In this document: piece after piece, positions 31,951 to 41,718 of the stretch
Layout of the letters: each line of letters starts with the position of its first letter
Position numbering within the stretch: the first letter of the stretch is position 1
DNA from: Streptomyces sp. V1I1
GTDB taxonomy: Bacteria > Actinomycetota > Actinomycetes > Streptomycetales > Streptomycetaceae
Reading direction: 5' to 3'
Assembly: GCF_030817355.1 (NCBI RefSeq)
Contig: NZ_JAUSZH010000001.1
Coordinates: 6,200,501 to 6,264,500 of the forward strand
Length of the DNA: 64,000 nt
Made by a program: the position numbers and the translations under genes
Notes under the pieces: model-generated
The model's database searches: none
The model's input: the letters and a program-made list of their open reading frames with translations, nothing else
What the model was told of the DNA's origin: nothing

Positions 31951-32588
31951 GCGCAGCGGCCAAGCAGCTGAAGGGGCGGGCCGCGCGGCTCGCCGGGCTG
32001 ATGCCATCGAGGCCGAGCACAGCGGCCCGCACCCCCTTCGTCCTGCTGGTCGTGGTGCTCCTCGGCGGCGGGCTGATCACGCTCCTGCTGCTGAACTCCG
32101 CGCTCAACCAAGGCTCGTTCAAGCTGAGTGAGCTCAAGCGGAAGACCACCGAACTCACCGACGAGCAGCAGGCGCTGCAGCGGGACGTGGACAGCTACTC
32201 CGCCCCCGACGCACTGGAGCGGCGGGCCCGCGAGCTCGGCATGGTGCCCGGCGGCAGCCCCGCCTTCCTCGACCCGGACGGCACGGTCCGCGGCGTGCCC
32301 CGCCGGGCCACCGGGCAGCCGGTCCCGGTCCCGTCACCCATGAAGATCCAGGACCCGGTCACCCCGCCCCCGGCCCCTTCGCCATCGCCATCGTCGTCCC
32401 TCGCCCCCACCCCGTCGCCCCCGGCCACCACGCCCCCTGCCGCCACGCCTCCGGCCACCCCGCCGTCCGCCGCGCCGCAGTCACAGCAGTCCTCGCCCGC
32501 CCGCAAGCCCGCGCCGTCCACGCCCACCGGGGCGGCCAAGCCGTCGAGCCCGCCCGCGAAGCCGACCCCGACGACCACCGGCAGGTGA
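31947..32588 (+). CDS. ftsL: Cell-division protein FtsL-like, with long Pro-rich tail
   Basis: A 213-residue bitopic protein. A basic cytoplasmic N-terminus leads to one membrane helix (about 30-52), then a short extracytoplasmic coiled coil ([23 protein letters not shown] in outline), as expected for the FtsL/DivIC divisome family. From about residue 125 there is a Pro/Ser/Thr/Ala-rich disordered tail that is much longer than typical FtsL. GTG start overlaps rsmH by 4 bases (GTGA). Its role is to bridge FtsQ and FtsI/FtsW at the septum. Confidence 0.88.
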   Translation: MSAAAKQLKGRAARLAGLMPSRPSTAARTPFVLLVVVLLGGGLITLLLLNSALNQGSFKLSELKRKTTELTDEQQALQRDVDSYSAPDALERRARELGMVPGGSPAFLDPDGTVRGVPRRATGQPVPVPSPMKIQDPVTPPPAPSPSPSSSLAPTPSPPATTPPAATPPATPPSAAPQSQQSSPARKPAPSTPTGAAKPSSPPAKPTPTTTGR

Positions 32589-32592
32589 CGCA

Positions 32593-34524
32593 GTGCCCCA
32601 CAAGCAACCCCCGCGCCGCCGGGTGCCAGGACCTTCCCGGCGGCCGCCCGCCCGAACCGCGCCCCGCCGCCCGCGACCCGGCCCGCGCGCCATCAGGCTC
32701 GGCAGCCCCCGCCCCCGGCTGCGCCTGGTCAGCCTCGGCCTGACCCTGGTGATGCTGGCCTTCGTCGTACGCCTCCTTCAGGTGCAGGCCGTAGACGCGA
32801 GCGCGTACGCCGCCAAGGCGGAGAAGAACCGCTACCTCAGCCACAAGCTCACCGCGGAGCGCGGCGAGATCACCGACCGGGCCGGCATCGCCCTGGCCAC
32901 CAGCGTCGACGCGCACGACATCACCGCCGACCCGGCGCTGTTCACGCCGAAGGAGAGCAAGGCTCCCGACGCGCCGGAACAGGCTGCCGCGCTGCTCGCC
33001 CCGATCCTCGGCAAGGACGCCGCCGAACTCGCCAAGAAGCTCAAGACGCCCAAGTCCCGCTACACCGTGCTGGCCCGCCGCCAGACCCCGCAGGTCTGGA
33101 ACCAGATCAAGGACCTCAAGGGCGTCTTCGCCGCCAAGGCCGCGGCCGACAAGCGCAAGGGCGGCCCCGGCGCCAATGTGCTGCTCGGCGTCTTCCAGGA
33201 GCCGAGCAGCAAACGCGTCTACCCCAACGGCGATCTCGCCGCCGGGATACTGGGCTTCGTCAACGCCGACGGCCGCGGAGGCGGCGGTGTGGAGTCCATG
33301 CTCGACAAGGCCCTCGCCGGCCAGGACGGGCAGATCACCTACGCCCAGTCCGGTGGCCGCCGCGTCCCCACCGCGGGCTCCCGCGAGGTCCCCGCCGTCC
33401 CCGGCTCCGACATCGAGCTGACCATCGACCGGGACATCCAGTGGGCGGCCCAGCAGGCCATCAGCGACCAGGTGAGGAAGTCCAAGGCCGACCGCGGCTA
33501 CGTGATAGTGCAGAACACCCATACCGGCGAGGTCCTCGCCATGGCCAACGCGCCGGGCTTCGACCCCAACGACCTCACCCAGGCCAACTCGGCCGCCATG
33601 GGCAACGCCGCACTCCAGGACGCGTACGAACCGGGCTCCACCGCCAAGGTGATGTCCATGGCCGCCGTGCTGGAGGAGAAGGCCGCCACGCCCGGCACCC
33701 ACGTCGTCGTCCCCAACCGGCTGCACCGCGGCGACCGGCTGTTCAAGGACGACATCGACCACCCCACCTGGTACCTCACGCTCAACGGCGTACTGGCCAA
33801 GTCCAGCAACCTCGGCACCATCCTGGCGACCGGCCAGCTCGGCAAGACGCAGCCCGAGGCCAACGCGGTGCTCCACTCCTACCTGCGCAAGTTCGGCATC
33901 GGCAGCCCGACCGGCATCGGTTATCCGGGCGAGACGCCCGGCATCCTCGCCAATCCGCAGGACTGGTCCACCTCGCAGCAGTACACGATCCCCTTCGGCC
34001 AGGGCCTCTCCCTCAACGCCGTGCAGGCGGCCTCGGTCTACTCGACGATCGCCAACGACGGCGTACGCATCGAGCCCACCCTGATCCGCGGCACCAAGGG
34101 TCCCGACGGCCGTTTCACACCCGCGCCCGCCCCCGAGAAGACGCGCGTCGTCAGCAAGCAGACCGCCAGGACGCTGGCCACCATGCTGGAGTCGGTCGTC
34201 GACGACCAGGAGGGCACCGGCACCAAGGCCCGTATCCCCGGCTACCGCGTCGCGGGCAAGACCGGCACGGCCAACCGCGTCGACCCGAAACTGGGCCGCT
34301 ACAGGGGCTACACCGCCTCCTTCGCCGGCTTCGCGCCTGCCGACAAGCCACAGATCACCGTCTACTGCGCTATCCAGAACCCGACCAAAGGCAGCTACTT
34401 CGGCGGCCAGATCTGCGGGCCGATCTACCGGAAGGTCATGGAGTTCGCCCTGAAGACCGTCCAGGCCGCCCCGACCGGCGCCGATCCCGCCCGGCTGCCC
34501 GTCACCTTCAAACCCGGCCAGTGA
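32593..34524 (+). CDS. ftsI: Septal peptidoglycan transpeptidase FtsI (class B PBP)
   Basis: DD-transpeptidase of the divisome. The 643-residue protein has a Pro/Arg-rich cytoplasmic start, one membrane anchor (about 45-65), a PBP dimer domain and a transpeptidase domain. Catalytic motifs: Ser349 in EPGSTAK (SxxK), S404-S-N406, and K556-T-G. GTG start, 4 bases after the ftsL stop, inside a tightly packed operon. It works with FtsW, which supplies the glycosyltransferase activity. Confidence 0.96.
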   Translation: MPHKQPPRRRVPGPSRRPPARTAPRRPRPGPRAIRLGSPRPRLRLVSLGLTLVMLAFVVRLLQVQAVDASAYAAKAEKNRYLSHKLTAERGEITDRAGIALATSVDAHDITADPALFTPKESKAPDAPEQAAALLAPILGKDAAELAKKLKTPKSRYTVLARRQTPQVWNQIKDLKGVFAAKAAADKRKGGPGANVLLGVFQEPSSKRVYPNGDLAAGILGFVNADGRGGGGVESMLDKALAGQDGQITYAQSGGRRVPTAGSREVPAVPGSDIELTIDRDIQWAAQQAISDQVRKSKADRGYVIVQNTHTGEVLAMANAPGFDPNDLTQANSAAMGNAALQDAYEPGSTAKVMSMAAVLEEKAATPGTHVVVPNRLHRGDRLFKDDIDHPTWYLTLNGVLAKSSNLGTILATGQLGKTQPEANAVLHSYLRKFGIGSPTGIGYPGETPGILANPQDWSTSQQYTIPFGQGLSLNAVQAASVYSTIANDGVRIEPTLIRGTKGPDGRFTPAPAPEKTRVVSKQTARTLATMLESVVDDQEGTGTKARIPGYRVAGKTGTANRVDPKLGRYRGYTASFAGFAPADKPQITVYCAIQNPTKGSYFGGQICGPIYRKVMEFALKTVQAAPTGADPARLPVTFKPGQ

Positions 34525-34540
34525 CCCGGAGGAACCACCA

Positions 34541-36241
34541 GTGACAACGATCACTTCCGATTCCGGGAACCGGCCGGTCCACGGCAGTGCCCGGAGCCCC
34601 TCACTTCGCCCCGGGCCGGGTGCGCCCGGTACGCTCACCGCCGTGTCACATGCTGATCAGTACCGAACCGCCCAGCAGGACGCCCCCGCGAAACAGCCGG
34701 GAGCGCCCCGTCCGGACCGGCCCCGCCCGACATCACTCGGGGAGCTGGCCGCCCGGCTGGGTGCGAAGGATCCCAGTCCCGACGGGGTCACTGGTGAGGT
34801 CACCGGCATCACCCACGACTCGCGGGCGGTACGCCCCGGTGACGTGTACGCCGCCCTGCCCGGCGCCCGCCTCCACGGCGCCGATTTCGTCGCGCAGGCC
34901 GCGGACCTCGGGGCGGCCGCGATCCTCACCGACCCGACGGGCGCCGAGCGCGCCGCGGCGACCGGCCTGCCGGTCCTGGTCACCGAGAACCCGCGCGGCC
35001 GCATGGGCGAGCTCGCCGCCGAGATCTACGGCCAGCCCGGCGATGCCCTGCTCCAGATCGGCATCACCGGCACCTCCGGCAAGACCACGTCGGCGTACCT
35101 CGTCGAAGGCGGGCTGAAGGCGGCGGGCCGCAGCACCGGTCTGATCGGCACGGTCGAGATGCGGATCGGCGACGAGCGCATCAAGTCCGAGCGCACCACC
35201 CCCGAAGCCACCGACCTCCAGGCCCTGTTCGCCGTCATGCGCGAGCGCGGCGTCGAGGCGGTCGCCATGGAGGTCTCCAGCCACGCCCTCGTGCTGGGGC
35301 GGGTCGACGGCTGCGTCTTCGACGTCGCCGTCTTCAACAACCTCAGCCCCGAGCACATGGAATTCCACTCCGGCATGGAGGACTACTTCCAGGCGAAGGC
35401 GCAGCTGTTCACGCCGAAGCGCAGCAGGCTCGGGGTCGTCAACTTCGACGACGAGTACGGTCGCAGGCTCCTCAAGGAGGCGTCCGTCCCGGTCACCAGC
35501 TTCTCCGCCGAGGGCCACCCGGATGCCGACTGGCGGGCCGAGGAGGTCGAAGTCGGCTCGCACGGCTCCACATTCACCGCGGTCGGCCCCGGTGGCGAGC
35601 GGATCCGCGCCGAGGCCCCGCTGCCCGGCCCGTTCAACGTCGCCAACACCCTGGCCGCCATCGTCACCCTCGCCGTTGCCGGGATCGACCCGCAGACCGC
35701 CGCCGACGGCATTGCCGCCGTCCCCGGCGTACCGGGCCGCCTGGAGCGCGTCGAGGCGGGCCAGCCGTATCTCGCCGTCGTCGATTACGCGCACAAGACG
35801 GACGCCGTCGAATCGGTCCTGCGTTCCCTGCGCAAGGTCACCGAGGGCAAGGTGCACATCGTCCTCGGCTGCGGCGGCGACCGGGATGTGACCAAGCGCG
35901 GCCCGATGGGCGCCGCCGCCGCCCGCCTCGCCGACACCGCCGTACTGACCTCCGACAACCCCCGCTCCGAGGACCCCCTCGCGATCCTCGCCGCGATGCT
36001 CGCCGGGGCCGCCGAGGTGCCGATCCACGAGCGCGGCGACGTCCTGGTCGAAGCCGACCGGGCCGCGGCCATCGCGGCGGCCGTCGCCCGCGCCCAGCCG
36101 GGCGACACCGTGCTGATCGCCGGCAAGGGCCATGAGCAGGGCCAGGACATCGCCGGCGTGGTCCGCCCCTTCGACGACCGCGAGGTCCTGCGCGCCGCCA
36201 TCGAGAACGCTGCAATCCATAAAGACAGTGGGATGAAGTAG
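34541..36241 (+). CDS. murE: UDP-MurNAc-L-Ala-D-Glu:diaminopimelate ligase
   Basis: Adds diaminopimelate (LL-form in Streptomyces walls) to the UDP-MurNAc-dipeptide. The 566-residue length includes a disordered N-terminal extension of about 60 residues, common in Streptomyces. GTG 34541 is supported by the GGAGG ribosome site. Motifs: ATP loop GITGTSGKTTSA, MEVSSHAL, FNNLSPEHMEFH, DYAHKTDAVES, and SDNPRSEDP, the DNPR signature of DAP-adding MurE. It overlaps murF by one base. Confidence 0.97.
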   Translation: MTTITSDSGNRPVHGSARSPSLRPGPGAPGTLTAVSHADQYRTAQQDAPAKQPGAPRPDRPRPTSLGELAARLGAKDPSPDGVTGEVTGITHDSRAVRPGDVYAALPGARLHGADFVAQAADLGAAAILTDPTGAERAAATGLPVLVTENPRGRMGELAAEIYGQPGDALLQIGITGTSGKTTSAYLVEGGLKAAGRSTGLIGTVEMRIGDERIKSERTTPEATDLQALFAVMRERGVEAVAMEVSSHALVLGRVDGCVFDVAVFNNLSPEHMEFHSGMEDYFQAKAQLFTPKRSRLGVVNFDDEYGRRLLKEASVPVTSFSAEGHPDADWRAEEVEVGSHGSTFTAVGPGGERIRAEAPLPGPFNVANTLAAIVTLAVAGIDPQTAADGIAAVPGVPGRLERVEAGQPYLAVVDYAHKTDAVESVLRSLRKVTEGKVHIVLGCGGDRDVTKRGPMGAAAARLADTAVLTSDNPRSEDPLAILAAMLAGAAEVPIHERGDVLVEADRAAAIAAAVARAQPGDTVLIAGKGHEQGQDIAGVVRPFDDREVLRAAIENAAIHKDSGMK

Positions 36242-37635
36242 TGATCGCCCTCTCCCTCGCCGAGATCGCCGAAATCGTCGGCGGGCAGTCGTACGACATA
36301 CCGGATCCGGCCGTGCGGGTCACCGGCCCCGTCGTCATCGACTCCCGCGCGGTGCGGCCTGGCAGTCTCTTCGCCGCCTTCGCCGGCGAGCACGTCGACG
36401 GCCACGACTACGCCGAGCGCGCTGTGGCGGCGGGTGCGGCAGCTGTGCTGGCCACCCGCCCCGTCGGCGTACCCGCGATCGTCGTGCCCGACGTCACCGC
36501 CGCGCTCGGCGCCCTCGCACGCTCCGTCGTCGAACGCCTCGGCACCACCGCGATCGCGCTCACCGGCTCCTCCGGCAAGACCAGCACCAAGGACCTCATC
36601 GCCCAGGTCCTGGAGCGCAAGGGCCCCACGGTCTACCCGGCGGGCAATCTGAACAACGAGATCGGCCTGCCGCTGACCGCGCTGCGCGCCGCCGAGGACA
36701 CCCAACACCTCGTCCTCGAGATGGGCGCCCGCTACATCGGCGACATCCGCTACCTCACCGGCCTCGTCCCGCCGAAGGTCGGCCTCGTACTGAACGTCGG
36801 CACCGCCCACATCGGCGAGTTCGGCGGCCGCGAGCAGATCGCCGAGGCCAAGGGCGAGATCGTGGAGTGTCTGCCGAAGGACGGCGTGGCCGTCCTCAAC
36901 GCCGACGACCCTCTCGTACGCGCCATGGCGACCCGCACCAAGGCCCGGGTCGTCCTCTTCGGAGAGGCCGCGGACGCCGACGTACGCGCCGAGAATGTCC
37001 GGCTCACCCAACTAGGACAGCCCTCCTTCACGCTCCAAACCCCCACCGGGTGCAGTGACGTGACCATGCGGCTGTACGGTGAGCACCACGTGTCGAACGC
37101 GCTCGCCGCGGCCGCCGTCGCCCATGAGCTGGGCATGTCCGTCGACGAGATCGCCCTCGCGCTCTCCGAGGCGGGCACCCTCTCCCGCTGGCGCATGGAG
37201 GTCACCGAGCGTCCGGACGGCGTGACGATCGTCAATGACGCCTACAACGCGAACCCCGAGTCCATGCGAGCCGCCCTTCGTGCGCTCGCGGCCATGGGCA
37301 AAGGGCGCCGTACGTGGGCGGTGCTCGGCCAGATGGCCGAGCTCGGCGACGAAGCGCTCGCCGAGCACGACGCGGTCGGGCGGCTCGCCGTCCGGCTCAA
37401 CGTCAGCAAGCTCGTCGCAGTCGGGGGCAGGGAAGCGTCCTGGTTGCAACTGGGCGCATATAACGAGGGTTCGTGGGGTGAGGAGTCGGTGCACGTGTCC
37501 GACGCGCAGGCGGCGGTCGACCTGTTGCGCAGTGAACTGCGTCCGGGAGACGTCGTGCTGGTGAAGGCTTCCAGATCGGTCGGTCTGGAGCGGGTCGCAC
37601 AGGCGCTTCTCGAGGGTGAGGGTGCCGTCCGATGA
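36241..37635 (+). CDS. murF: UDP-MurNAc-tripeptide:D-Ala-D-Ala ligase
   Basis: Completes the UDP-MurNAc-pentapeptide. 464 residues with N-terminal DSRAVRPGSLFAAF, ATP loop ALTGSSGKTSTKD, LEMGARYIGDIRYL, NVGTAHIGEFG, WRMEV and VNDAYNANPESM. The GTG at 36241 shares its G with the murE stop, and the end overlaps mraY (ATGA), so synthesis of these cytosolic ligases is coupled. Confidence 0.97.
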   Translation: MIALSLAEIAEIVGGQSYDIPDPAVRVTGPVVIDSRAVRPGSLFAAFAGEHVDGHDYAERAVAAGAAAVLATRPVGVPAIVVPDVTAALGALARSVVERLGTTAIALTGSSGKTSTKDLIAQVLERKGPTVYPAGNLNNEIGLPLTALRAAEDTQHLVLEMGARYIGDIRYLTGLVPPKVGLVLNVGTAHIGEFGGREQIAEAKGEIVECLPKDGVAVLNADDPLVRAMATRTKARVVLFGEAADADVRAENVRLTQLGQPSFTLQTPTGCSDVTMRLYGEHHVSNALAAAAVAHELGMSVDEIALALSEAGTLSRWRMEVTERPDGVTIVNDAYNANPESMRAALRALAAMGKGRRTWAVLGQMAELGDEALAEHDAVGRLAVRLNVSKLVAVGGREASWLQLGAYNEGSWGEESVHVSDAQAAVDLLRSELRPGDVVLVKASRSVGLERVAQALLEGEGAVR

Positions 37636-38702
37636 GGCAGATCCTCTTCGCGGGAGCCATCGGGCTCTTCCTGACCCTGGTCGGCACCCCGCTGCTGATC
37701 AAACTCCTGGCCCGCAAGGGATACGGGCAGTTCATCCGGGACGACGGCCCGCGCAGCCACGGCAGCAAGAAGGGCACGCCCACCATGGGCGGCATCTCCT
37801 TCATCCTGGCCACGCTGATCGCGTACGCCCTCGCCAAGGTGATCACCGGGGAGGACCCGACATTCTCGGGTGTACTGGTGCTCTTCCTGATGGCGGGCAT
37901 GGGCCTGGTCGGCTTCCTGGACGACTACATCAAGATCGTCAAGCAGCGCTCGCTCGGTCTGCGGGCCAAGGCCAAGATGGCCGGACAGCTGATCGTCGGC
38001 ATCGCCTTCGCCGTGCTGTCACTGCAGTTCGCCGACAGCCGCCACCAGACCCCCGCCTCCACCAAGCTGTCGTTCATCACGGACTTCGGCTGGTCGATCG
38101 GCCCGGTGATCTTCGTCGTCTGGGCGCTGTTCATGATTCTGGCGATGTCCAACGGCGTGAATCTGACGGACGGTCTGGACGGCCTGGCCACCGGCGCTTC
38201 GGTGATGGTCTTCGGTGCGTACACCTTCATCGGGCTCTGGCAGTTCCAGGAGTCCTGCGCCAATGCGGTGACGCTGACCAACCCCAACGCCTGCTTCGAA
38301 GTACGAGATCCGCTCGATCTGGCTGTCGTCGCCTCCGCCCTGATGGGCTCCTGCTTCGGCTTCCTGTGGTGGAACACCTCGCCCGCCAAGATCTTCATGG
38401 GCGACACCGGTTCGCTCGCCCTCGGTGGCGCGCTCGCGGGCCTGGCCATCTGCTCCCGTACGGAGCTCCTGCTGGCCCTTCTCGGCGGACTCTTCGTCCT
38501 GATCACCATGTCCGTGGTCATCCAGGTCGGCTCCTTCAAGATGACCGGCAAGCGGGTCTTCAGGATGGCGCCGCTCCAGCACCACTTCGAACTCAAGGGG
38601 TGGTCCGAAGTCCTTGTGGTGGTCCGCTTCTGGATCATCCAGGGCATGTGCGTCATCGTGGGTCTGGGCCTCTTCTACGCGGGATGGGCAGCCGACAAGT
38701 GA
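37632..38702 (+). CDS. mraY: Phospho-MurNAc-pentapeptide transferase
   Basis: Membrane enzyme that moves phospho-MurNAc-pentapeptide to undecaprenyl phosphate, making lipid I. 356 residues with about ten membrane helices. Family motifs: PTMGGISF, GFLDDYIK (catalytic Asp pair), NLTDGLDGLA, NTSPAKIFMGDTGSLALGG and PLQHHFELKGW. It overlaps murF and murD by four bases each. Confidence 0.97.
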   Translation: MRQILFAGAIGLFLTLVGTPLLIKLLARKGYGQFIRDDGPRSHGSKKGTPTMGGISFILATLIAYALAKVITGEDPTFSGVLVLFLMAGMGLVGFLDDYIKIVKQRSLGLRAKAKMAGQLIVGIAFAVLSLQFADSRHQTPASTKLSFITDFGWSIGPVIFVVWALFMILAMSNGVNLTDGLDGLATGASVMVFGAYTFIGLWQFQESCANAVTLTNPNACFEVRDPLDLAVVASALMGSCFGFLWWNTSPAKIFMGDTGSLALGGALAGLAICSRTELLLALLGGLFVLITMSVVIQVGSFKMTGKRVFRMAPLQHHFELKGWSEVLVVVRFWIIQGMCVIVGLGLFYAGWAADK

Positions 38703-40120
38703 GCACCTGGCAGGGCAAGAAGGTCACCGTCGCGGGTCTGGGCGTGAGCGGCATCCCCGCCGCCCGGGTACTGCACGGCCTCGGCGCCGTCGTCACGGTC
38801 GTCAACGACGGGGACGACGAGCGCTCCCGTGCGCAGGCGGCCGAGCTGGAGGCGGAGGGAATCACCGTCCGCCTCGGCGACGGTGCGACCTTGCCCGCCG
38901 GGACCGAGCTCATCGTCACCACGCCCGGCTGGAAGCCGGACAAGCCGCTCTTCGCGGCCGCCGCCGAGGCGGGCGTCCCGGTATGGGGCGACGTCGAACT
39001 GGCGTGGCGGCTGCGGGGACGGGACGGTCGAAAAGCAGCGCCGTGGCTCGCGGTCACCGGTACCAACGGCAAGACCACGACCGTACGGATGCTCGCCTCG
39101 ATCCTCGAGGCCGCGGGCCTGCGCACGGCGGCCGTCGGCAACATCGGCGTCTCGCTGCTCGACGCGGTCCTCGGTGACGAGACGTACGACGTACTCGCCG
39201 TCGAGCTCTCCAGCTACCAGCTGCACTGGGCGCCTTCGCTGCGCGCCCACTCCGCCGCCGTGCTCAACATCGCGCCCGACCACCTCGACTGGCACGGCTC
39301 CATGGAGGCGTACGCCGCCGACAAGGGCCGGATCTACGAGGGCAACACCGTCGCCTGCGTCTACAACGTCGCCGACAAGGCGACCGAGGACCTGGTGCGC
39401 GATGCGGACGTCGAGGAGGGCTGCCGGGCGATCGGCTTCACCCTCGGCACGCCCGGGCCCTCCCAGGTCGGAGTCGTCGAGGGGATCCTGGTCGACCGCG
39501 CCTTCGTGGACAACCGGCAGAAGCAGGCCCAGGAGCTCGCCGAGGTCGCGGACGTCAACCCGCCGGCTCCGCACAACATCGCCAACGCGCTCGCGGCCGC
39601 GGCGCTGGCCCGTGCGTACGGCGTCGCGCCCGCCGCCGTACGCGACGGACTGCGCGCCTTCCGCCCCGACCCGCACCGCATCGAGAAGGTCGCCGACGTC
39701 GCCGGTGTCGCGTACATCGACGACTCCAAGGCCACCAACACCCATGCCGCGGAGGCGTCCCTGGCGGCCTACGATCCGATCGTGTGGATCGCCGGCGGCC
39801 TGGCCAAGGGCGCGACCTTCGACGAACTTGTCGAGAAGTCGGCAAAGCACCTGCGCGGTGTCGTACTGATCGGCGCGGACCGCGCGCTGATCCGCGAAGC
39901 CCTGGTGCGACACGCCCCCGAGGTCCCGGTCGTCGACCTCGAGCGGACAGACACTGGGGCGATGTCGGCGGCGGTCCTGGAAGCAGCGCGGCTGGCCCGG
40001 CCGGGGGACACGGTGCTGCTGGCCCCGGCCTGCGCCTCGATGGACATGTTTGCCAACTACAACAAGCGAGGCGAGGCGTTCGCGGACGCGGTCCGCGCAC
40101 TCGCCGCCGAGCCCGCCTGA
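38699..40120 (+). CDS. murD: UDP-MurNAc-L-Ala:D-Glu ligase
   Basis: Adds D-glutamate to UDP-MurNAc-L-Ala. 473 residues. A Rossmann N-terminal domain (VTVAGLGVSGIPAARVL) is followed by the ATP loop AVTGTNGKTTTVRML, AVELSSYQL, NIAPDHLDWHGSM, PHNIANALAAAAL, FRPDPHRIEKV and YIDDSKATNTHAAEASL. I use GTG 38699 (GTGA overlap with mraY). An in-frame ATG at 38684 would add five residues. The following 89-base gap before ftsW is the first real break in the operon. Confidence 0.96.
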   Translation: MSTWQGKKVTVAGLGVSGIPAARVLHGLGAVVTVVNDGDDERSRAQAAELEAEGITVRLGDGATLPAGTELIVTTPGWKPDKPLFAAAAEAGVPVWGDVELAWRLRGRDGRKAAPWLAVTGTNGKTTTVRMLASILEAAGLRTAAVGNIGVSLLDAVLGDETYDVLAVELSSYQLHWAPSLRAHSAAVLNIAPDHLDWHGSMEAYAADKGRIYEGNTVACVYNVADKATEDLVRDADVEEGCRAIGFTLGTPGPSQVGVVEGILVDRAFVDNRQKQAQELAEVADVNPPAPHNIANALAAAALARAYGVAPAAVRDGLRAFRPDPHRIEKVADVAGVAYIDDSKATNTHAAEASLAAYDPIVWIAGGLAKGATFDELVEKSAKHLRGVVLIGADRALIREALVRHAPEVPVVDLERTDTGAMSAAVLEAARLARPGDTVLLAPACASMDMFANYNKRGEAFADAVRALAAEPA

Positions 40121-40209
40121 CCGCCGCGGCCCCCGTGCCGCGCCGAGCCTCCCGGGGCCGCCCGGGATTCCGGCGGCCGCACCAGGCACGACTGGAGGGG
40201 ACAGCGACC

Positions 40210-41712
40210 ATGCCGGCCGACGACACCGCCCCCGCGGCTGAGGGCTTCGCCCCCGGACACCCAGTCCTCAATCGCTGGACGGGCCGGATTTTCCAGCCCC
40301 TCCGGCGATTGAGGAGCGGGGTCTGGGGAGGAGCCCCAGTCGGGCTCGAGCCCGCTCTCGCAGGCCAGGTGCCGGCCCACGCCGGGCTCGCGCTGCGCAG
40401 CCGGGCCGGGGGAGCCGTGCGACGGCCGCCCGTCGCCCGTGGCGCCCGCGGGCCCAGCGATCCGCGGCCGCCCCGGGGAAGCGGCGTACGACGGCTGTAC
40501 GAGCAGGCGCGCCGGGCCTGGGACCGCCCACTGACCGGCTACTACCTGATCCTCGGCAGCAGCCTGCTGATCACCGTGCTCGGGCTGGTGATGGTCTACT
40601 CCGCCTCGATGATCAAGGCGCTCGAGCTGTCGCTCCCGGCCTCGTACTTCTTCCGCAAGCAGTTCCTCGCCGCCGTCCTCGGCACCGGACTGCTGCTGCT
40701 CGCGTCCCGGATGCCTGTCAAGCTCCACCGGGCGCTGGCCTACCCGCTCCTGATGGGCACCGTCTTTCTGATGGTGCTCGTCCAGATCCCCGGGATAGGG
40801 CATGCGGTCAACGGCAACCAGAACTGGATCTACCTCGGCGGACCGTTCCAGCTCCAGCCCAGTGAGTTCGGCAAGCTGGCGCTGATCCTGTGGGGCGCCG
40901 ACCTGCTCGCCCGTAAACAGGACAAGCGGCTGCTGACCCAGTGGAAGCACATGCTGGTGCCGCTGGTCCCGGTCGCCTTTCTGCTGCTCGGCCTGATCAT
41001 GCTCGGCGGCGACATGGGTACGGCGATCATCCTCACCGCGATCCTCTTCGGACTGTTGTGGCTGGCCGGAGCACCCACCCGGCTGTTCGCGGGGGTGCTG
41101 GCCGTCGCCGCTCTCGTCGGGATCATGCTCATCAAGACAAACGAGAACCGGATGTCCCGGCTCTTCTGCGTCGGCGCGATCGACCTCGGCCCCCAGGGCG
41201 AGTGCTGGCAGGCTGTCCACGGCATCTATGCTCTTGCCTCCGGCGGATGGTTCGGTTCCGGTCTCGGTGCAAGTGTGGAAAAATGGGGGCAACTCCCAGA
41301 ACCCCACACCGATTTCATCTTCGCCATCGCGGGGGAGGAACTGGGGCTGGCGGGGACGCTGTCGGTGCTCGCTCTCTTCGCGGCTCTAGGCTATGCGGGT
41401 ATCCGCGTGGCCGGACGCACGGAGGACCCCTTCGTGAGGTATGCCGCGGGAGGCGTGACCACCTGGATCACGGCCCAGGCCGTGGTCAACATTGGTGCGG
41501 TGCTCGGTCTGCTGCCGATCGCCGGTGTCCCGCTCCCGCTGTTCTCCTACGGAGGATCGGCCCTGCTGCCGACCATGTTCGCGGTCGGGCTGCTGATCGC
41601 CTTCGCGCGAGAGGATCCCGCCGCGAAGGCGGCCCTGGCCATGCGGAGGCCCGGGGTGAGATGGAAGACGATGAGGCGGCGCGTCAAGAAGCGTCCGTCC
41701 GGAGAGCGGTGA
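40210..41712 (+). CDS. ftsW: Septal peptidoglycan polymerase FtsW, N-terminus carrying a repeat-derived insertion
   Basis: SEDS-family lipid II glycosyltransferase of the divisome. At 500 residues it is longer than usual. ATG 40210 has a GGAGGGG ribosome site. After MPADDTAPA, residues about 11-43 are encoded by a REP-like palindromic element (40240-40337) with no resemblance to FtsW. An Arg/Pro/Gly-rich linker follows, and family sequence begins at RRAWDRPLTGYYLILGSSLL. About ten membrane helices follow. Diagnostic stretches: MVYSASMIKA, NWIYLGGPFQLQPSEFGKLA, LGGDMGTAII, ASGGWFGSGLGASVEKWGQLPEPHTDFIFA, EELG and GVPLPLFSYGGSALL. The frame stays open, so the protein should be functional. Confidence 0.96.
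   Translation: MPADDTAPAAEGFAPGHPVLNRWTGRIFQPLRRLRSGVWGGAPVGLEPALAGQVPAHAGLALRSRAGGAVRRPPVARGARGPSDPRPPRGSGVRRLYEQARRAWDRPLTGYYLILGSSLLITVLGLVMVYSASMIKALELSLPASYFFRKQFLAAVLGTGLLLLASRMPVKLHRALAYPLLMGTVFLMVLVQIPGIGHAVNGNQNWIYLGGPFQLQPSEFGKLALILWGADLLARKQDKRLLTQWKHMLVPLVPVAFLLLGLIMLGGDMGTAIILTAILFGLLWLAGAPTRLFAGVLAVAALVGIMLIKTNENRMSRLFCVGAIDLGPQGECWQAVHGIYALASGGWFGSGLGASVEKWGQLPEPHTDFIFAIAGEELGLAGTLSVLALFAALGYAGIRVAGRTEDPFVRYAAGGVTTWITAQAVVNIGAVLGLLPIAGVPLPLFSYGGSALLPTMFAVGLLIAFAREDPAAKAALAMRRPGVRWKTMRRRVKKRPSGER
40240..40337. repeat. REP-like palindromic element inside ftsW
   Basis: Inner arms GTCCTCAATCGCTGGACGGG (40264-40283) and CCCTCCGGCGATTGAGGAG (40298-40316) and outer arms near 40244-40262 and 40318-40336 match the intergenic element at 9778-9890. 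Examples are CTTCGCCCCCGGAC/CTCCGCCCCCGGAC and an identical TCCGGCGATTGAGGA. It is translated as part of FtsW. Confidence 0.8.
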
Positions 41713-41718
41713 ATTTCG

